A stretch of DNA of 64,000 nt from Streptosporangium violaceochromogenes (GTDB lineage: Bacteria > Actinomycetota > Actinomycetes > Streptosporangiales > Streptosporangiaceae), in assembly GCF_014654615.1 (NCBI RefSeq), contig NZ_BNBB01000005.1:124001-188000 (forward strand). The letters are read 5' to 3'. Below, in pieces: positions 46,055-55,679 of the stretch; position 1 is the first letter of the stretch; each line of letters begins with the position of its first letter. The translations under genes and the position numbers were made by a program. The notes beneath the pieces were generated by a model. That model was not told the origin of the DNA. It did not search any database and worked only from the letters and a program-made list of their open reading frames with translations.

Positions 46055-46579
46055 CTACCAAAGGGCGCGGACCAGGGTGTCCTGGAGGTAGGTCAGCCAG
46101 TCGTAGGTGACGTAGACCGGGTAGCGCGGATCGTCCTCGGGCATGCCGGCGATCTCGTCGTGGATCTCCTCGGTCACCTCCAGCCGGGTGCCGAGCGTCA
46201 GCCGTACGTCGTTCAGCGCGCGCATCCACGCCTGCGCCTGCTCGGGGGTGAGCGTGGACCTGCCGGGCACGGCGCTGTCGAGCATGACCCGCGCGTCGGC
46301 GCGCTTGCCCTCGCGCAGGGTCGCCTCGGTGTAGCGGCGGAACTCCGCGGCCGAGTCGGAGTCCTCGTAGGCGGAGGGGAACAGCCGGGCCAGCACGGGG
46401 TCCGCGGACTGCTCGGACGGCCCGATGCCCAAGGCGCGCTCCAGCGGGTCGTCGCCCGTCTCGCCGGGCTCGATCAGCCCCAGCGTCTGGGAGACCAGCG
46501 AACGCAGGATCGAGACCTCGGCGGCGTCGAAGGCGGCGATCACCCCGCCCCCCGGCCCCGGTCGAAACCCCGAACTCAC
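46055..46579 (-). CDS. DUF2017 protein
   Basis: 174 residues from GTG 46579. The family always lies beside clpS in actinobacteria. Begins with a Gly/Pro-rich turn and VIAAFDAAEVSILRSLVSQTLGLI, and ends with MPEDDPRYPVYVTYDWLTYLQDTLVRAL. Probably acts with the ClpS/ClpC degradation system; no biochemistry known to me. Confidence 0.88.
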   Translation of the reverse strand: MSSGFRPGPGGGVIAAFDAAEVSILRSLVSQTLGLIEPGETGDDPLERALGIGPSEQSADPVLARLFPSAYEDSDSAAEFRRYTEATLREGKRADARVMLDSAVPGRSTLTPEQAQAWMRALNDVRLTLGTRLEVTEEIHDEIAGMPEDDPRYPVYVTYDWLTYLQDTLVRALW

Positions 46580-46637
46580 CGCTCGCCCCTCGCTCTCCGG
46601 TCGTCGCCCCACGGCGCCGTCACGCCGCCGCCCCGTC

Positions 46638-46925
46638 TCATGAGTCGTGCTGCAGCGTGGCCCACAGCCCGTAGGAGTGCATGACCTGCACGTCGCGCTC
46701 CATCTCCTCGCGGGTGCCGCTGGACACCACGGCCCTGCCCTTGTGGTGCACGTCCAGCATCAGCTTCTCCGCCTTCTGGCGGGAGTAGCCGAAGACGGTC
46801 TGGAAGACGTAGGTGACGTAGGACATCAGGTTGACCGGGTCGTTCCAGACGACCGTCACCCACGGCCGGTCGGGCCGCACGTCGATCGACGGACGCTCGG
46901 CCTCCACCGGAGCAGTGCTACCCAC
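46638..46925 (-). CDS. clpS: ATP-dependent Clp protease adaptor ClpS
   Basis: 95 residues. Delivers N-degron substrates to ClpC-ClpP. The family core is [43 protein letters not shown], with the aspartate of WNDPVN that binds N-end residues. GTG 46925, with AGGGGG adjacent. Divergent from pncB across only 39 bases. Confidence 0.95.
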   Translation of the reverse strand: MGSTAPVEAERPSIDVRPDRPWVTVVWNDPVNLMSYVTYVFQTVFGYSRQKAEKLMLDVHHKGRAVVSSGTREEMERDVQVMHSYGLWATLQHDS

Positions 46926-46964
46926 CCCCCTAGTCTGCCCTACTCCGGGCTTAGTCTTCGACTC
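46926..46964. promoter_or_regulatory. 39-base divergent promoter between clpS and pncB
   Basis: TAGTCT (46952-46957) lies seven bases before the pncB GTG, an actinobacterial -10 giving a leaderless message. On the minus strand CAGACTAGGGGGG before the clpS GTG is a similar -10. With so little room both promoters must overlap, so each would compete with the other. Confidence 0.5.
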
Positions 46965-48254
46965 GTGGAGACGACGACGAGCAGCGCGTTACTGACGGAT
47001 CACTATGAGCTGACGATGCTCCAGGCGGCGCTGCGCGACGGCACCGCCTCACGGCGGGTGGTGTTCGAGGTGTTCGCCCGGCACCTGCCCGGGGAGCGGC
47101 GCTACGGGGTCGTCGCGGGGATCGGCAGGCTGCTGGAGATCCTGCCGGACTTCCGGTTCGGGGAGGATGACCTCGCCTTTCTCCGGGAGAACCGGGTGGT
47201 GGACGAGCCCACGCTGGAGTTCCTGGCCGGCTACCGCTTCTCCGGGAGCCTTTCCGGCTACCGCGAGGGCGAGTGCTACTTCCCCGGCTCCCCCATCGTG
47301 ACGGTGGAGGGCACCTTCGCCGAGACCGTCCTGCTGGAGACCGTGGTCCTGTCGATCCTCAACCACGACTGCGCGATCGCCACGGCGGCCTCCCGCATGG
47401 TCCACGCCGCCGGGTCCCGGCCGATCATCGAGATGGGCTCGCGGCGCACCCACGAGGAGGCGGCCGTGGCGGCGGCGCGGGCCGCCTACGTGAGCGGGTT
47501 CGCCTCCACCTCCAACCTGATGGCCGGGCGCCGGTACGGCGTGCCGACCGCCGGGACCGCCGCCCACGCGTTCACCCTGCTGCACGACTCGGAGAGGCAG
47601 GCGTTCCGGGCCCAGCTCGACGCGCTCGGCACCGGCACCACGCTGCTGGTGGACACCTACGACGTGGCGGAGGCCGTACGGATCGGGGTGGAGCTGGCCG
47701 GGCCCGACCTGGGCGCGATCCGGCTCGACTCCGGCGACCTGGGCGAACTCGCCTGCGAGGTGCGCGAGCAGCTCGACGCGCTGGGCGCGCACAAGACCCG
47801 GATCGTGGTCACCAGCGACCTGGACGAGTACGCGATCGCCGCGCTCGCCGCCGCCCCCGTGGACGGCTACGGCGTGGGCACGGCGCTGGTCACCGGCTCG
47901 GGGGCGCCGACCGCCGCACTGGTCTACAAGCTCGTCGCCCGCGAGGACGCCGACGGGGTCATGCGGCCGGTGGCCAAGAGGTCGGTGGGCAAGCCCAGCC
48001 GGGGCGGGCGCAAGGAGGCCTACCGCCGGCTCGACCCGTCGGGGACGGCGGTCGCCGAGTTGGTCGTCGTCTCCGGCGAACGGCCCGCCGACGCCCGCCC
48101 GCTCAGGGCCGAGCTCGTCCGCCGGGGGGAGGTCGTCGGCCGCGAGAGCCTGGACGCCGGCCGGGAGCGGCACCGCGGGGCCTTCGCCGAACTGCCGCTC
48201 ACCGCCCACCAGCTCTCCCGGGGTGATGCCGCCATCCCGACCGTGTTTGACTAG
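46965..48254 (+). CDS. pncB: Nicotinate phosphoribosyltransferase
   Basis: 429 residues. Converts nicotinate and PRPP to nicotinate mononucleotide in NAD salvage. Motifs: [29 protein letters not shown] (catalytic His region), [25 protein letters not shown], and [15 protein letters not shown] 46965 directly follows the -10 box, and the frame is open far upstream. Four bases separate its stop from pncA, so they form a salvage operon. Confidence 0.95.
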   Translation: METTTSSALLTDHYELTMLQAALRDGTASRRVVFEVFARHLPGERRYGVVAGIGRLLEILPDFRFGEDDLAFLRENRVVDEPTLEFLAGYRFSGSLSGYREGECYFPGSPIVTVEGTFAETVLLETVVLSILNHDCAIATAASRMVHAAGSRPIIEMGSRRTHEEAAVAAARAAYVSGFASTSNLMAGRRYGVPTAGTAAHAFTLLHDSERQAFRAQLDALGTGTTLLVDTYDVAEAVRIGVELAGPDLGAIRLDSGDLGELACEVREQLDALGAHKTRIVVTSDLDEYAIAALAAAPVDGYGVGTALVTGSGAPTAALVYKLVAREDADGVMRPVAKRSVGKPSRGGRKEAYRRLDPSGTAVAELVVVSGERPADARPLRAELVRRGEVVGRESLDAGRERHRGAFAELPLTAHQLSRGDAAIPTVFD

Positions 48255-48258
48255 CGCC

Positions 48259-48828
48259 ATGGCAACCGCGCTGATCATCGTCGATGTCCAGAACGACTTC
48301 TGCGAGGGCGGCAGCCTTCCGGTGGGCGGGGGCGCCGAGGTCGCCGCCGCCATCTCCCGGCACGCCGCCTCCCACGACTACGACCACGTCGTGGCCACCC
48401 GCGACTTTCACACCGACCCCGGCGCCCATTTCGCCGACGAGCCCGACTACGTGAACTCCTGGCCCGCCCACTGTGTGGCCGGGACGCCGGGCGCGGACTT
48501 CCACCCCGCCTTCGACACCTCCAAGGTGGAGGAGGTGTTCAGCAAGGGGGCCCACGCCGCCGCCTACAGCGGTTTCGAGGGCGAGGCCCCCGACGGCACG
48601 AGCCTGGCCGGCTGGCTCGCCGAGCGCCGGGTGAACGCGGTGGACGTCGTGGGCATCGCCACCGACCACTGCGTGCGCGCCACCGCGCTGGACGCGGTGC
48701 GGGGCGGGCTGGCCGTTCGGGTGCTGCTGGACCTGACGGCGGGGGTGGCCGGGCCGACCACCGAGGCGGCCCTGGCCCAGCTCGAAGCCGCCGGAGCCCG
48801 GCTCACCGGCAGCCCGGTCATCCGCTGA
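48259..48828 (+). CDS. pncA: Nicotinamidase
   Basis: 189 residues. Hydrolyses nicotinamide to nicotinate, the substrate of the gene just upstream. Isochorismatase fold with catalytic Asp9 (IIVDVQNDFCEGG), Lys in SKVEEVFSKG and Cys in GIATDHCVRATALDA. Metal ligands in ATRDFHTDPGAHF. ATG 48259, four bases after the pncB stop. Confidence 0.95.
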   Translation: MATALIIVDVQNDFCEGGSLPVGGGAEVAAAISRHAASHDYDHVVATRDFHTDPGAHFADEPDYVNSWPAHCVAGTPGADFHPAFDTSKVEEVFSKGAHAAAYSGFEGEAPDGTSLAGWLAERRVNAVDVVGIATDHCVRATALDAVRGGLAVRVLLDLTAGVAGPTTEAALAQLEAAGARLTGSPVIR

Positions 48829-48991
48829 CCGCCCGCCCCGGACCGCCCGGGGCGCCCCCGGACGGGGGCCCGGCCGCCCGACCCTCCCGGCGCCTTCTCA
48901 GGCCTTCCCGGCCGCGTCGCACCGGCCGGCGGGCGGGCGCGGCGTCCCGTCCGCGTGGTACGGCCCCCGCGACGGGGCGGTCGTCAGGGTT

Positions 48992-50740
48992 TCAGGAGCG
49001 CTGGGTGGCCCACTGGCGGATCCGGTCGATGCGCTCCTGGACCTGCTCCGCGGTGGCCTGGGCGATGGCGGGGCCGCCGCAGGCCCGGCGGAGCTCGGCG
49101 TGGATGACGCCGTGCGGCTGGCCGGTGCGGTGGTTCCACGCGCCGACCAGCCCGTTGAGCTCGCGGCGGAGGTTGGCGATGACCTCGTGCGGGGCGAGCT
49201 GCGGCTCCCTGGGCTCCGGTTTGCTCCGCCGGGCCTTGAGCTGATCGGCCTGACGCCTGCTCAGCAGGGTGCGGACCTGGTCGGGCTCCAGCAGACCCGG
49301 CAGCCCCAGGAAGTCCTCCTCCTCGGGGGAGCCGGGCTCGGCGGCCGTGCCGAACTCGCCGCCGTCGAAGAGCACCCGGTCGAAGGTGGCGACCGCCTCC
49401 AGGGTCTCGAACGGCAGCTCGTCGCCCAGGACGTCGGGGCTGTCCTTCTTGCGCTGGGCGTCGTCGAGCAGGAAGTCGTCCAGCCCCTCTTCGGGGGGTT
49501 TGCGGTCGAGCACGTGGTCACGCTCGGCCTCCAGTTCCCCGGCCAGGCCCATCAGGGTCGGCACGGAGGGCAGGAACACCGAGGCCGTCTCCCCGCGCTT
49601 GCGGGCCCGGACGAAACGGCCGACGGCCTGGGCGAAGAACAGCGGGGTCGAGGTGCTCGTGGCGTAGACCCCCACGGCCAGGCGCGGGATGTCGACGCCC
49701 TCGGAGACCATGCGGACCGCGACCAGCCAGCGGTCGTGGGAGGCGGAGAACGCCTTGATCTTCTTGGACGCCTCGGGGTCGTCGGAGAGCACGACCGTGG
49801 CACCCTCGCCGGTGATCGTGCGGATGTGCCGGGCGTAGGCGCGGGCCGTCTCGTGGTCGGTGGCGATGACCAGGCCGCCCGCGTCGGGCACGCCCCGGCG
49901 CACCTCGGTCAGCCGCCGGTCGGCGGCGTGGAGCACCTGGCGGATCCAGTCGCCCTTGGGGTCGAGCGCGGCCTTCCACGCCTGGCCCAGCTGGTCTTTG
50001 GTGAGGGGAGTGCCCAGGGTCGCGGCGATCTCGTCGCCGGCGCGGGTGCGCCAGCGCATCTCGCCCGCGTAGGCCAGGAAGATCACGGGCCGGACGACGC
50101 CGTCGGCCAGCGCCGGGCCGTAGCCGTAGGAGTAGTCGGAGACGCTGCGCCGTACGCCCTCGCCGTCTTCGGCGTAGGTGACGTAGGGGATCGGGTTGAC
50201 GTCGGAGCGGAACGGCGTGCCGGTCAGCGCCAGGCGCCTCGCGGCGGGCTCGAACGCCTCGCGCGCGCCGTCGCCCCATGCCTTGGCGTCACCGGCGTGG
50301 TGGATCTCGTCGAAGATGACCAGCGTCTTGCGCGCTTCGGTCCGGGCGCGGTGCAGGGCGGGGTGCATCGCGATCTGGGCGTAGGTGACGGCCACGCCGA
50401 TGTAGTCGCGGGAGGTGGCGCCCTGACTGTTTCTGAACTCGGGGTCGATGGCGATGCCGACCCGCCCGGCGGCCTCCGCCCACTGCCGCTTGAGGTGCTC
50501 GGTGGGTGTGACGATCGTCACAGCCCGGATGACGCCCCGGGAGAGCAGGTCGCTCGCGATGCGCAGGGCGAAGGTCGTCTTGCCCGCGCCCGGCGTGGCG
50601 ACCGCGAGGAAGTCGCGTGGCTCGCGCCGGCAGTACAGGTCGAAGGCCTCCTGCTGCCAGGCACGCAGCTTCGGCGCGGTGCCCCAGGCCGCGCGGTCGG
50701 GGTACGAGGGGGACAGGTGGGACGCGGCGGAAGTGCTCAC
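48992..50740 (-). CDS. Superfamily 2 DEAD/DEAH-type helicase
   Basis: 582 residues. Walker A ATPGAGKTT, Walker B/DEAH-like FDEIHHAGD, motif III ALTGTP, motif VI QAVGRFVRARKRGE. Resembles RadD/UvsW-type DNA helicases with a C-terminal linker of about 150 residues, ending in a helical region (AEQVQERIDRIRQWATQRS). It may act in DNA repair. GTG 50740. It is convergent with pncA and not obviously part of an operon. Confidence 0.88.
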   Translation of the reverse strand: MSTSAASHLSPSYPDRAAWGTAPKLRAWQQEAFDLYCRREPRDFLAVATPGAGKTTFALRIASDLLSRGVIRAVTIVTPTEHLKRQWAEAAGRVGIAIDPEFRNSQGATSRDYIGVAVTYAQIAMHPALHRARTEARKTLVIFDEIHHAGDAKAWGDGAREAFEPAARRLALTGTPFRSDVNPIPYVTYAEDGEGVRRSVSDYSYGYGPALADGVVRPVIFLAYAGEMRWRTRAGDEIAATLGTPLTKDQLGQAWKAALDPKGDWIRQVLHAADRRLTEVRRGVPDAGGLVIATDHETARAYARHIRTITGEGATVVLSDDPEASKKIKAFSASHDRWLVAVRMVSEGVDIPRLAVGVYATSTSTPLFFAQAVGRFVRARKRGETASVFLPSVPTLMGLAGELEAERDHVLDRKPPEEGLDDFLLDDAQRKKDSPDVLGDELPFETLEAVATFDRVLFDGGEFGTAAEPGSPEEEDFLGLPGLLEPDQVRTLLSRRQADQLKARRSKPEPREPQLAPHEVIANLRRELNGLVGAWNHRTGQPHGVIHAELRRACGGPAIAQATAEQVQERIDRIRQWATQRS

Positions 50741-50914
50741 AGTGTCACCAGAGTAATCGGCGTCGCCGACAAGACATGCCGATCCGCCGAGATACTCGCC
50801 AAGCTCTCCTCCGCGTGCTAAGGGCCCTCACGTCCGGTACGGCCCGCCTCCCGCCCCCCTCGCCGACCACCCGGCGCGGCCCGCCCGGGACGCCGGAGGA
50901 GACCGCCGCCCCGC

Positions 50915-52498
50915 CTAGCGGACCCCGGCGACGACCGTGTCGATCGTGGCGCGCAGGTGGGGAAGGTCCGGCTGGGCCACGCCGATCACCACGACCGGCC
51001 GGCCTCCCAGCCCGGTCAGCAGGACCACCCGGAGATAGGAGGGGCGGTTGACGACGTCGCTGTACTCCGCCCGCAGGGAACGGCTGTGCCCCTTGCGCCC
51101 GCCCACGGTGACCGTCCGGTCCTCCACGACGCTGACCTTGTCGCCGTGGAGCAGCAGCCGCCCGTACAGGTCGGCCAGTCTGGCCGTTCCCTCCGGCACG
51201 TCGGTCACCGGGTCGGCGGGCCCCGTCATCACCGTCACCGCCTCGTCGCCGCTCGCCATCGAGGTGAACCCGGTGACCGGGGGAACCGCGCCCACCCGCC
51301 AGCCCGCGGGCAGGGGGTACCCCACGCCCGTGCCCGGGTCGCTCACCCTCGCGGGCCGGGGCACGCCCTCCTGGGCGGGCGGGGGCACCTGGAGCAGGAT
51401 CCGCGGCACCAGGACGGCGATCCCGAACCCGACGCCGGCCCCGGCCACCGCAGCGACCAGCCCGACCAGCAGGCGCCTCAGGCGGCTCGCCGCCCGGCGG
51501 GGAGGTGGGGCCGCGGGCGCTCCGTACCAGCGGGCCGAGGGAGGAAGCTCGTCCTGCGGGGAGTCGTCGAGCGGCCAGGGCCGGTGGATCTCCCACGCGG
51601 ACTCCTCGGGCCAGATCCCGTCGTCCTTCTCCCGCCGCCAGGGCCAGGCCCAGCGCAGCCCGCCGCGCCCGCGGCCTCCCCGGCCGAGCGGTTCGTCGAC
51701 CTTGAGGACCTCCGGCTCCCCGCCGCGCCCGTCACCCTCGCCGCCGAAGAACCCCCCGGGCCCGTCCTCCTCCGCGACGTCACGCCCCCACTCTCCCGGG
51801 ACGCCCTCCCCGCCGCCTGTGGCCCTTGCCGGGGCGCCGGCGCCATCGGGAGGCCCGGCCAGGCCGGGCTCATCGCCGTCACGGAGTTCCGTTCCCGGCC
51901 CGCCGGTCTCCTCACCGGCGCGGACGGCCCTGCCGTCCACCGCCTCGGGGAGGGCTCCGCCGTCCACCGCCTCGGGGACGGGGCGGAGCGGGCCGCCGGA
52001 AACGGGCTCCCCGGCTTGCCCGGTCCCTTCGAAGTCTCCAGACCCTCCGGTCCCTTCGGAGCCTCCGGATCCCCCCGCGCGGGGGGTGATCCGCCTGACC
52101 TCCCCGTAGGGGGCGGCACCGCGGCGCCCTCCCCGCGCGGGCCGTCTGGGGACCATCGGCGTCACACCGGAGCCGTCGAGACCTCCGGCCTTCGCCGCCC
52201 CGTCCGGCCTTTCCGGCCCGGCCACCCTCCCGGAGCCGCCCGTCGCGGGGAACCCCTCAACACCGCCCTCACCTCTGCCCTCCCCGGCGGCACCGGCCTC
52301 TCCGTGCCCGCCGAGGCCGCCGGATCCTCCGGGATCATCCGGCCCGGAGCCACCCGCCTCCCCGGACGTCTCGGCGGCGGCCTCCTCCGGCCGTGCGCGC
52401 GCGTCGGCGCCCGTGCGCCCCCCCTCGGGCCGCTCCCGGTGATCGCCGTCGCGGCCGGGTCTTCTCGGCGGCCACGCCTGGCGAGATCGTTCGTTCAC
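50915..52498 (-). CDS. Single-pass membrane protein with long disordered acidic/Gly-rich N-terminus
   Basis: 527 residues from GTG 52498, with GGGAGGG eight bases upstream. Residues 1-320 are Gly/Glu/Pro/Ala low-complexity, including a repeat of PEAVDGxA units; then a basic stretch, a membrane helix (LVGLVAAVAGAGVGFGIAVLV) and a 150-residue external alpha/beta domain (VSDPGTGVGYPLPAGW ... VVVIGVAQPDLPHLRATIDTVVAG). Domain unknown. The disordered part is real protein by codon periodicity, but expression of its full length is unproven. Confidence 0.65.
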   Translation of the reverse strand: MNERSRQAWPPRRPGRDGDHRERPEGGRTGADARARPEEAAAETSGEAGGSGPDDPGGSGGLGGHGEAGAAGEGRGEGGVEGFPATGGSGRVAGPERPDGAAKAGGLDGSGVTPMVPRRPARGGRRGAAPYGEVRRITPRAGGSGGSEGTGGSGDFEGTGQAGEPVSGGPLRPVPEAVDGGALPEAVDGRAVRAGEETGGPGTELRDGDEPGLAGPPDGAGAPARATGGGEGVPGEWGRDVAEEDGPGGFFGGEGDGRGGEPEVLKVDEPLGRGGRGRGGLRWAWPWRREKDDGIWPEESAWEIHRPWPLDDSPQDELPPSARWYGAPAAPPPRRAASRLRRLLVGLVAAVAGAGVGFGIAVLVPRILLQVPPPAQEGVPRPARVSDPGTGVGYPLPAGWRVGAVPPVTGFTSMASGDEAVTVMTGPADPVTDVPEGTARLADLYGRLLLHGDKVSVVEDRTVTVGGRKGHSRSLRAEYSDVVNRPSYLRVVLLTGLGGRPVVVIGVAQPDLPHLRATIDTVVAGVR

Positions 52499-52647
52499 GA
52501 CGTCTGCCCTCCCGTGGTCACGGTCGTTACCGTCTCCTACCATGCCCGCCCGCGCACGGTCCGGCTATAGGTGATCGTTGTTACAGAACGGAACAACAGG
52601 TCAGAGGGGTTCACAGAGAGCACCGAGAACACCGGCGCCGTCAACCG

Positions 52648-53562
52648 TCAGCCGTCGAGGGTGACGTCCCGCCTCCCCCGGTAGACGGCCCACATCTCCT
52701 GCATCCTCGTGGCCTGGCCCGCCGTGAACTCCGACATGCAGCGATCCTGGGAGTAGTCCATGAAGTTGTGGACGGGGTCGGGGCCGCCACCCTTGCAGGT
52801 GTCCTTCTGCGGCGGGCACCCCTCGGTGGGCTGGGCCTCGGGCGGGGTGTCGGCGACCGCGTCCCCCGGCGGCTCGCAGCCGTTCTCGAAGGTGTGCAGC
52901 AGCCCGAGCCAGTGGCCGATCTCGTGGACGCCGGTGAACCCCCGGTCGAAGTTGCGCAGCGACCCGCCGGGAAGCGTGCGCCAGTCGATGACCACGCCGT
53001 CGAGGTCGGGCTCGCCCGCGTACCAGTACGGATAGGTGGAGTAGCCGAGCACCAGCTCCCCGAGCTGGGCGACGTAGAGGTTGAGGGTCTGGGCGTCGCC
53101 CCTGCGCGCCCGCTTCATCGACCTCTCGTTGCCGAGGGGGTTGCGGAACCACGCCGGGTTGTCGGTCCGGGTGATGCCGTCGAGGCGGAAGCGGATGCCG
53201 GTGTCGACCCCGCCGTACCGGCCGGAGTAGGCGGCGTTGAGCGTGGCGACCTGGGCGCGCACCGCGCTGTCGCGCGCGCCGAGCACGCCCTCGGTGATGA
53301 CGTGCACCCAGATGGAGACCGTGATGGGCAGCCGCGAGGCCAGGCGCGCCCTCGACCGGCGCAGCCCGAAGTCGGCGAGCATCTCCGCGATCGCCGCGGG
53401 ACCGGGAGCGTACGGCTCGGGCCCCCGCCCGGGAACCGCGGACCGCGCCGGGCGGACGCACCCGGACGGCACGGCCCCGAGGTGCCCGGAGACGGAGATC
53501 GCCGGCACGGCACCCGCCGTGAACAGGCACGCCGAGACGACGGCGATCGCGCGCCGAGCCAT
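52648..53562 (-). CDS. Secreted zinc metalloprotease, M43 (pappalysin/cytophagalysin) type
   Basis: 304 residues. Signal peptide at the start (RAIAVVSACLFTAGAVPAISVSG). Zinc motif HEIGHWLGLLHTF at about 220-232, with an M43-type Met-turn downstream (VHNFMDYSQDRCMSEF). Four cysteines follow the active site and may form disulfides. The 'FNRFGQATRM-like' end is typical of the family. Probably extracellular proteolysis. Confidence 0.9.
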   Translation of the reverse strand: MARRAIAVVSACLFTAGAVPAISVSGHLGAVPSGCVRPARSAVPGRGPEPYAPGPAAIAEMLADFGLRRSRARLASRLPITVSIWVHVITEGVLGARDSAVRAQVATLNAAYSGRYGGVDTGIRFRLDGITRTDNPAWFRNPLGNERSMKRARRGDAQTLNLYVAQLGELVLGYSTYPYWYAGEPDLDGVVIDWRTLPGGSLRNFDRGFTGVHEIGHWLGLLHTFENGCEPPGDAVADTPPEAQPTEGCPPQKDTCKGGGPDPVHNFMDYSQDRCMSEFTAGQATRMQEMWAVYRGRRDVTLDG

Positions 53563-53686
53563 GCACTCCCCCGAGACGTCACATCCGCTGGCCGACCGTC
53601 GCCTCCCGGCGACATCCCGACCGTAACCTCATCGGCGGCGATCCCCCATGAGCAACACTCGCCGGTTGCCGCTCTTGAGGGGGGCG

Positions 53687-53941
53687 TTATTTTCCGTTGT
53701 CGCCGTCCTCGCCCTTGGGCAGGCCCTCGTAGATCTCCTTGCACTCGGGGCAGACGGGGAACTTCTGGGGGTCGCGGTTCGGCACCCAGACCTTGCCGCA
53801 GAGCGCGCGCACCGGGGTGCCGTTGAACGCGCTCTCCATGATCTTGTTCTTCTCGACGTAGTGGGCGAACCGCTCGTGATCGCCGTCGCCGTGCGAGAGG
53901 TCCGGCCGGACATCGCTCTCAGGGAGAATCCTCGTGCTCAC
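53687..53941 (-). CDS. DUF3039 protein with a zinc-binding CPEC motif
   Basis: 84 residues from GTG 53941. RILPESDVRPDLSHGDGDHERFAHYVEK then ALCGKVWVPNRDPQKFPVCPEC-KEIY: three cysteines, one in ALCGKVW and two in CPEC, plus the His of ERFAHYV, make a likely zinc site. A conserved actinobacterial family of unknown role. Ribosome site is poor, and yqgE lies 129 bases upstream on the same strand. Confidence 0.85.
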   Translation of the reverse strand: MSTRILPESDVRPDLSHGDGDHERFAHYVEKNKIMESAFNGTPVRALCGKVWVPNRDPQKFPVCPECKEIYEGLPKGEDGDNGK

Positions 53942-54069
53942 CCTGCCGATTTTATGCCCGCCCGGCCACGGGTACGGATCCGGCTTTCCCTCCGCCCCTG
54001 CGGCCCGGCGCCGCGCCTGACGGAGCGCTCTGCCGGCCGCCCGGCGGGGCGCCCGCCGGCCGGGGCCGT

Positions 54070-54648
54070 CTAGTTCATCGAGGGGTCGTCGGGACAGGTC
54101 GCCACGTAGGCGAGCGAGCCGGGCTGACGGCGGAGCACCGCGCGCCACAGCGACCCGGGGTCGTGGTGGAAGGTGTCGCCGGGCTCGGAGTCGACGACGT
54201 ACCAGGCGCCCTCGCCGATCTCGGCCTCCAGCTGCCCGGCCGACCACCCGGCGTATCCGGCGAAGATCCGCATCTGCGCGATCTCCCCGGCGAGGATCTC
54301 CGGCGGGGCGTCGAGGTCGACGGTGCCCAGGCGGGAGACCGCCGAGGCGCCGGGGTGCAGCCGCCGCCAGCCGAGGGGCTCCTGCCCGCTCGGGACCGCG
54401 GCCAGGGCCAGTGCGCTGTCGGTCTGCACCGGCCCGCCCTGGAACAGGACCGGCGGACCGGTGACCATGCCGTCCCAGGTGGGGAGCACCTGGGTCACCG
54501 CTATCTCGCTGGGCCGGTTGAGCACCACCCCCAGCGTTCCGCCGTTGAGGTCGTGTTCGAGGATCAGGACCACACTGCGCCGGAAGTTGGGGTCATCGAG
54601 CCTCGGTGTCGCCACTAGGAGCCCACCGACGTAGATCGCCTCCGCCAT
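54070..54648 (-). CDS. YqgE/AlgH family protein
   Basis: 192 residues. Begins AIYVGGLLVATPRLDDPNFRRSVVLILEHDLNGGTLGVVLNRP, the family's core, with FAGYAGWSAGQLEAEIGEGAWYVV later. Its function is unclear in all bacteria. ATG 54648 is chosen; 31 upstream codons are in frame but have no site. Confidence 0.92.
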   Translation of the reverse strand: MAEAIYVGGLLVATPRLDDPNFRRSVVLILEHDLNGGTLGVVLNRPSEIAVTQVLPTWDGMVTGPPVLFQGGPVQTDSALALAAVPSGQEPLGWRRLHPGASAVSRLGTVDLDAPPEILAGEIAQMRIFAGYAGWSAGQLEAEIGEGAWYVVDSEPGDTFHHDPGSLWRAVLRRQPGSLAYVATCPDDPSMN

Positions 54649-54792
54649 GAATCCATCTTGAGGGGTGAAGCCCGCGCCGCGCTGCCCTACTCCCGTCTTC
54701 ACTCTCCCAGCACCCTTCATCGAGTTACCCAAAGTAGTCAAATGGGAACTCTATGGATCAAAGATCGCTAATTGGGGGATAAATTGCGACAG

Positions 54793-55620
54793 ATGGGTCA
54801 CCTGGGCATGACGGCACCCGCGCTGTTCTTCGTCCTGGCCTTCCTGGCCGTGGCGAGTACCCGCTCCCCGGCCGCCCGGGTGGACGTCGCCGTCTCCCCC
54901 GTCTCCTGCCCGGACAGCCGGGCCACGGTCACCCTGCTCGCCGGAAGCGGCCTCGGCCGGGAGACCGGATTCGCCGTCCACCGCGACGGCCGGGCCGTCC
55001 ACCGCGGCCGGATCGGCCCGAACGGCAGGCGGACGGTGGCCGTCGCGGTCGAACCGGGCCGCTCGGCGCGGATCACGGTGAAGGTCGAGGGGCAGGGCAC
55101 CGACACCCACGTCGTCCGGTCCCGGTGCGAGCGTCCGGGTCTCCGTCGCTCCCCCGCCTCGGGGCACCCACCCGGCCGGGCGCGGCCCGCCGTCACCGGC
55201 CGGTCCCTCCACGGCCGGTCCCCTCACCGGCGCCCGCGACCGCTTCCGCGCTCCACAGCCCCGGGCGAGCCATCCTCCGGCGCGGGACGGGCCGGGGCGG
55301 CCCCGGGCGCCGAACGGTCCGGGGAGGCGGGCCGGCCCGCCGCCGGCACGGGGCGGCTCACCGGCCTGGGAGTGACCACCGCCGTGGGCGCGGCACTCGC
55401 CGCGGGGCTGCTGTGGTGGTACGGGCGGGTCTGGCCGCGCAGGGCCCCCCGGGAGCCGATCGACCCCAACCGCTCGCCGTACGGCCGCCGCCGCTATCCG
55501 GGCCTGGACCTCCGGCCGCCCGCCGTGGCGCCGCCGCCCCCACCGGGGCGCCGTCCGCCGACCGTACGTCCGCCCCGTTTCTCCCGCCGCCGGCCACCCG
55601 CCGCGCGGCCACCGTCCTGA
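54793..55620 (+). CDS. Signal-peptide protein with C-terminal membrane anchor
   Basis: 275 residues from ATG 54793. Signal-like segment MTAPALFFVLAFLAVASTRSPA, a beta-rich domain (about 30-115, like a small cell-surface Ig-type domain) with two cysteines, a long Pro/Arg/Ser-rich linker, then a membrane helix (VTTAVGAALAAGLLWWYG) and a basic Pro-Arg tail. Surface-exposed anchored protein; binding partner unknown. TTG 54772 is an alternative start. Confidence 0.6.
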   Translation: MGHLGMTAPALFFVLAFLAVASTRSPAARVDVAVSPVSCPDSRATVTLLAGSGLGRETGFAVHRDGRAVHRGRIGPNGRRTVAVAVEPGRSARITVKVEGQGTDTHVVRSRCERPGLRRSPASGHPPGRARPAVTGRSLHGRSPHRRPRPLPRSTAPGEPSSGAGRAGAAPGAERSGEAGRPAAGTGRLTGLGVTTAVGAALAAGLLWWYGRVWPRRAPREPIDPNRSPYGRRRYPGLDLRPPAVAPPPPPGRRPPTVRPPRFSRRRPPAARPPS

Positions 55621-55679
55621 AGGCGCCGTCCCGCGCCGTCCCGAAGGCGCCGTCGAAGGCTCCGGACGCCCCCGCGCGG

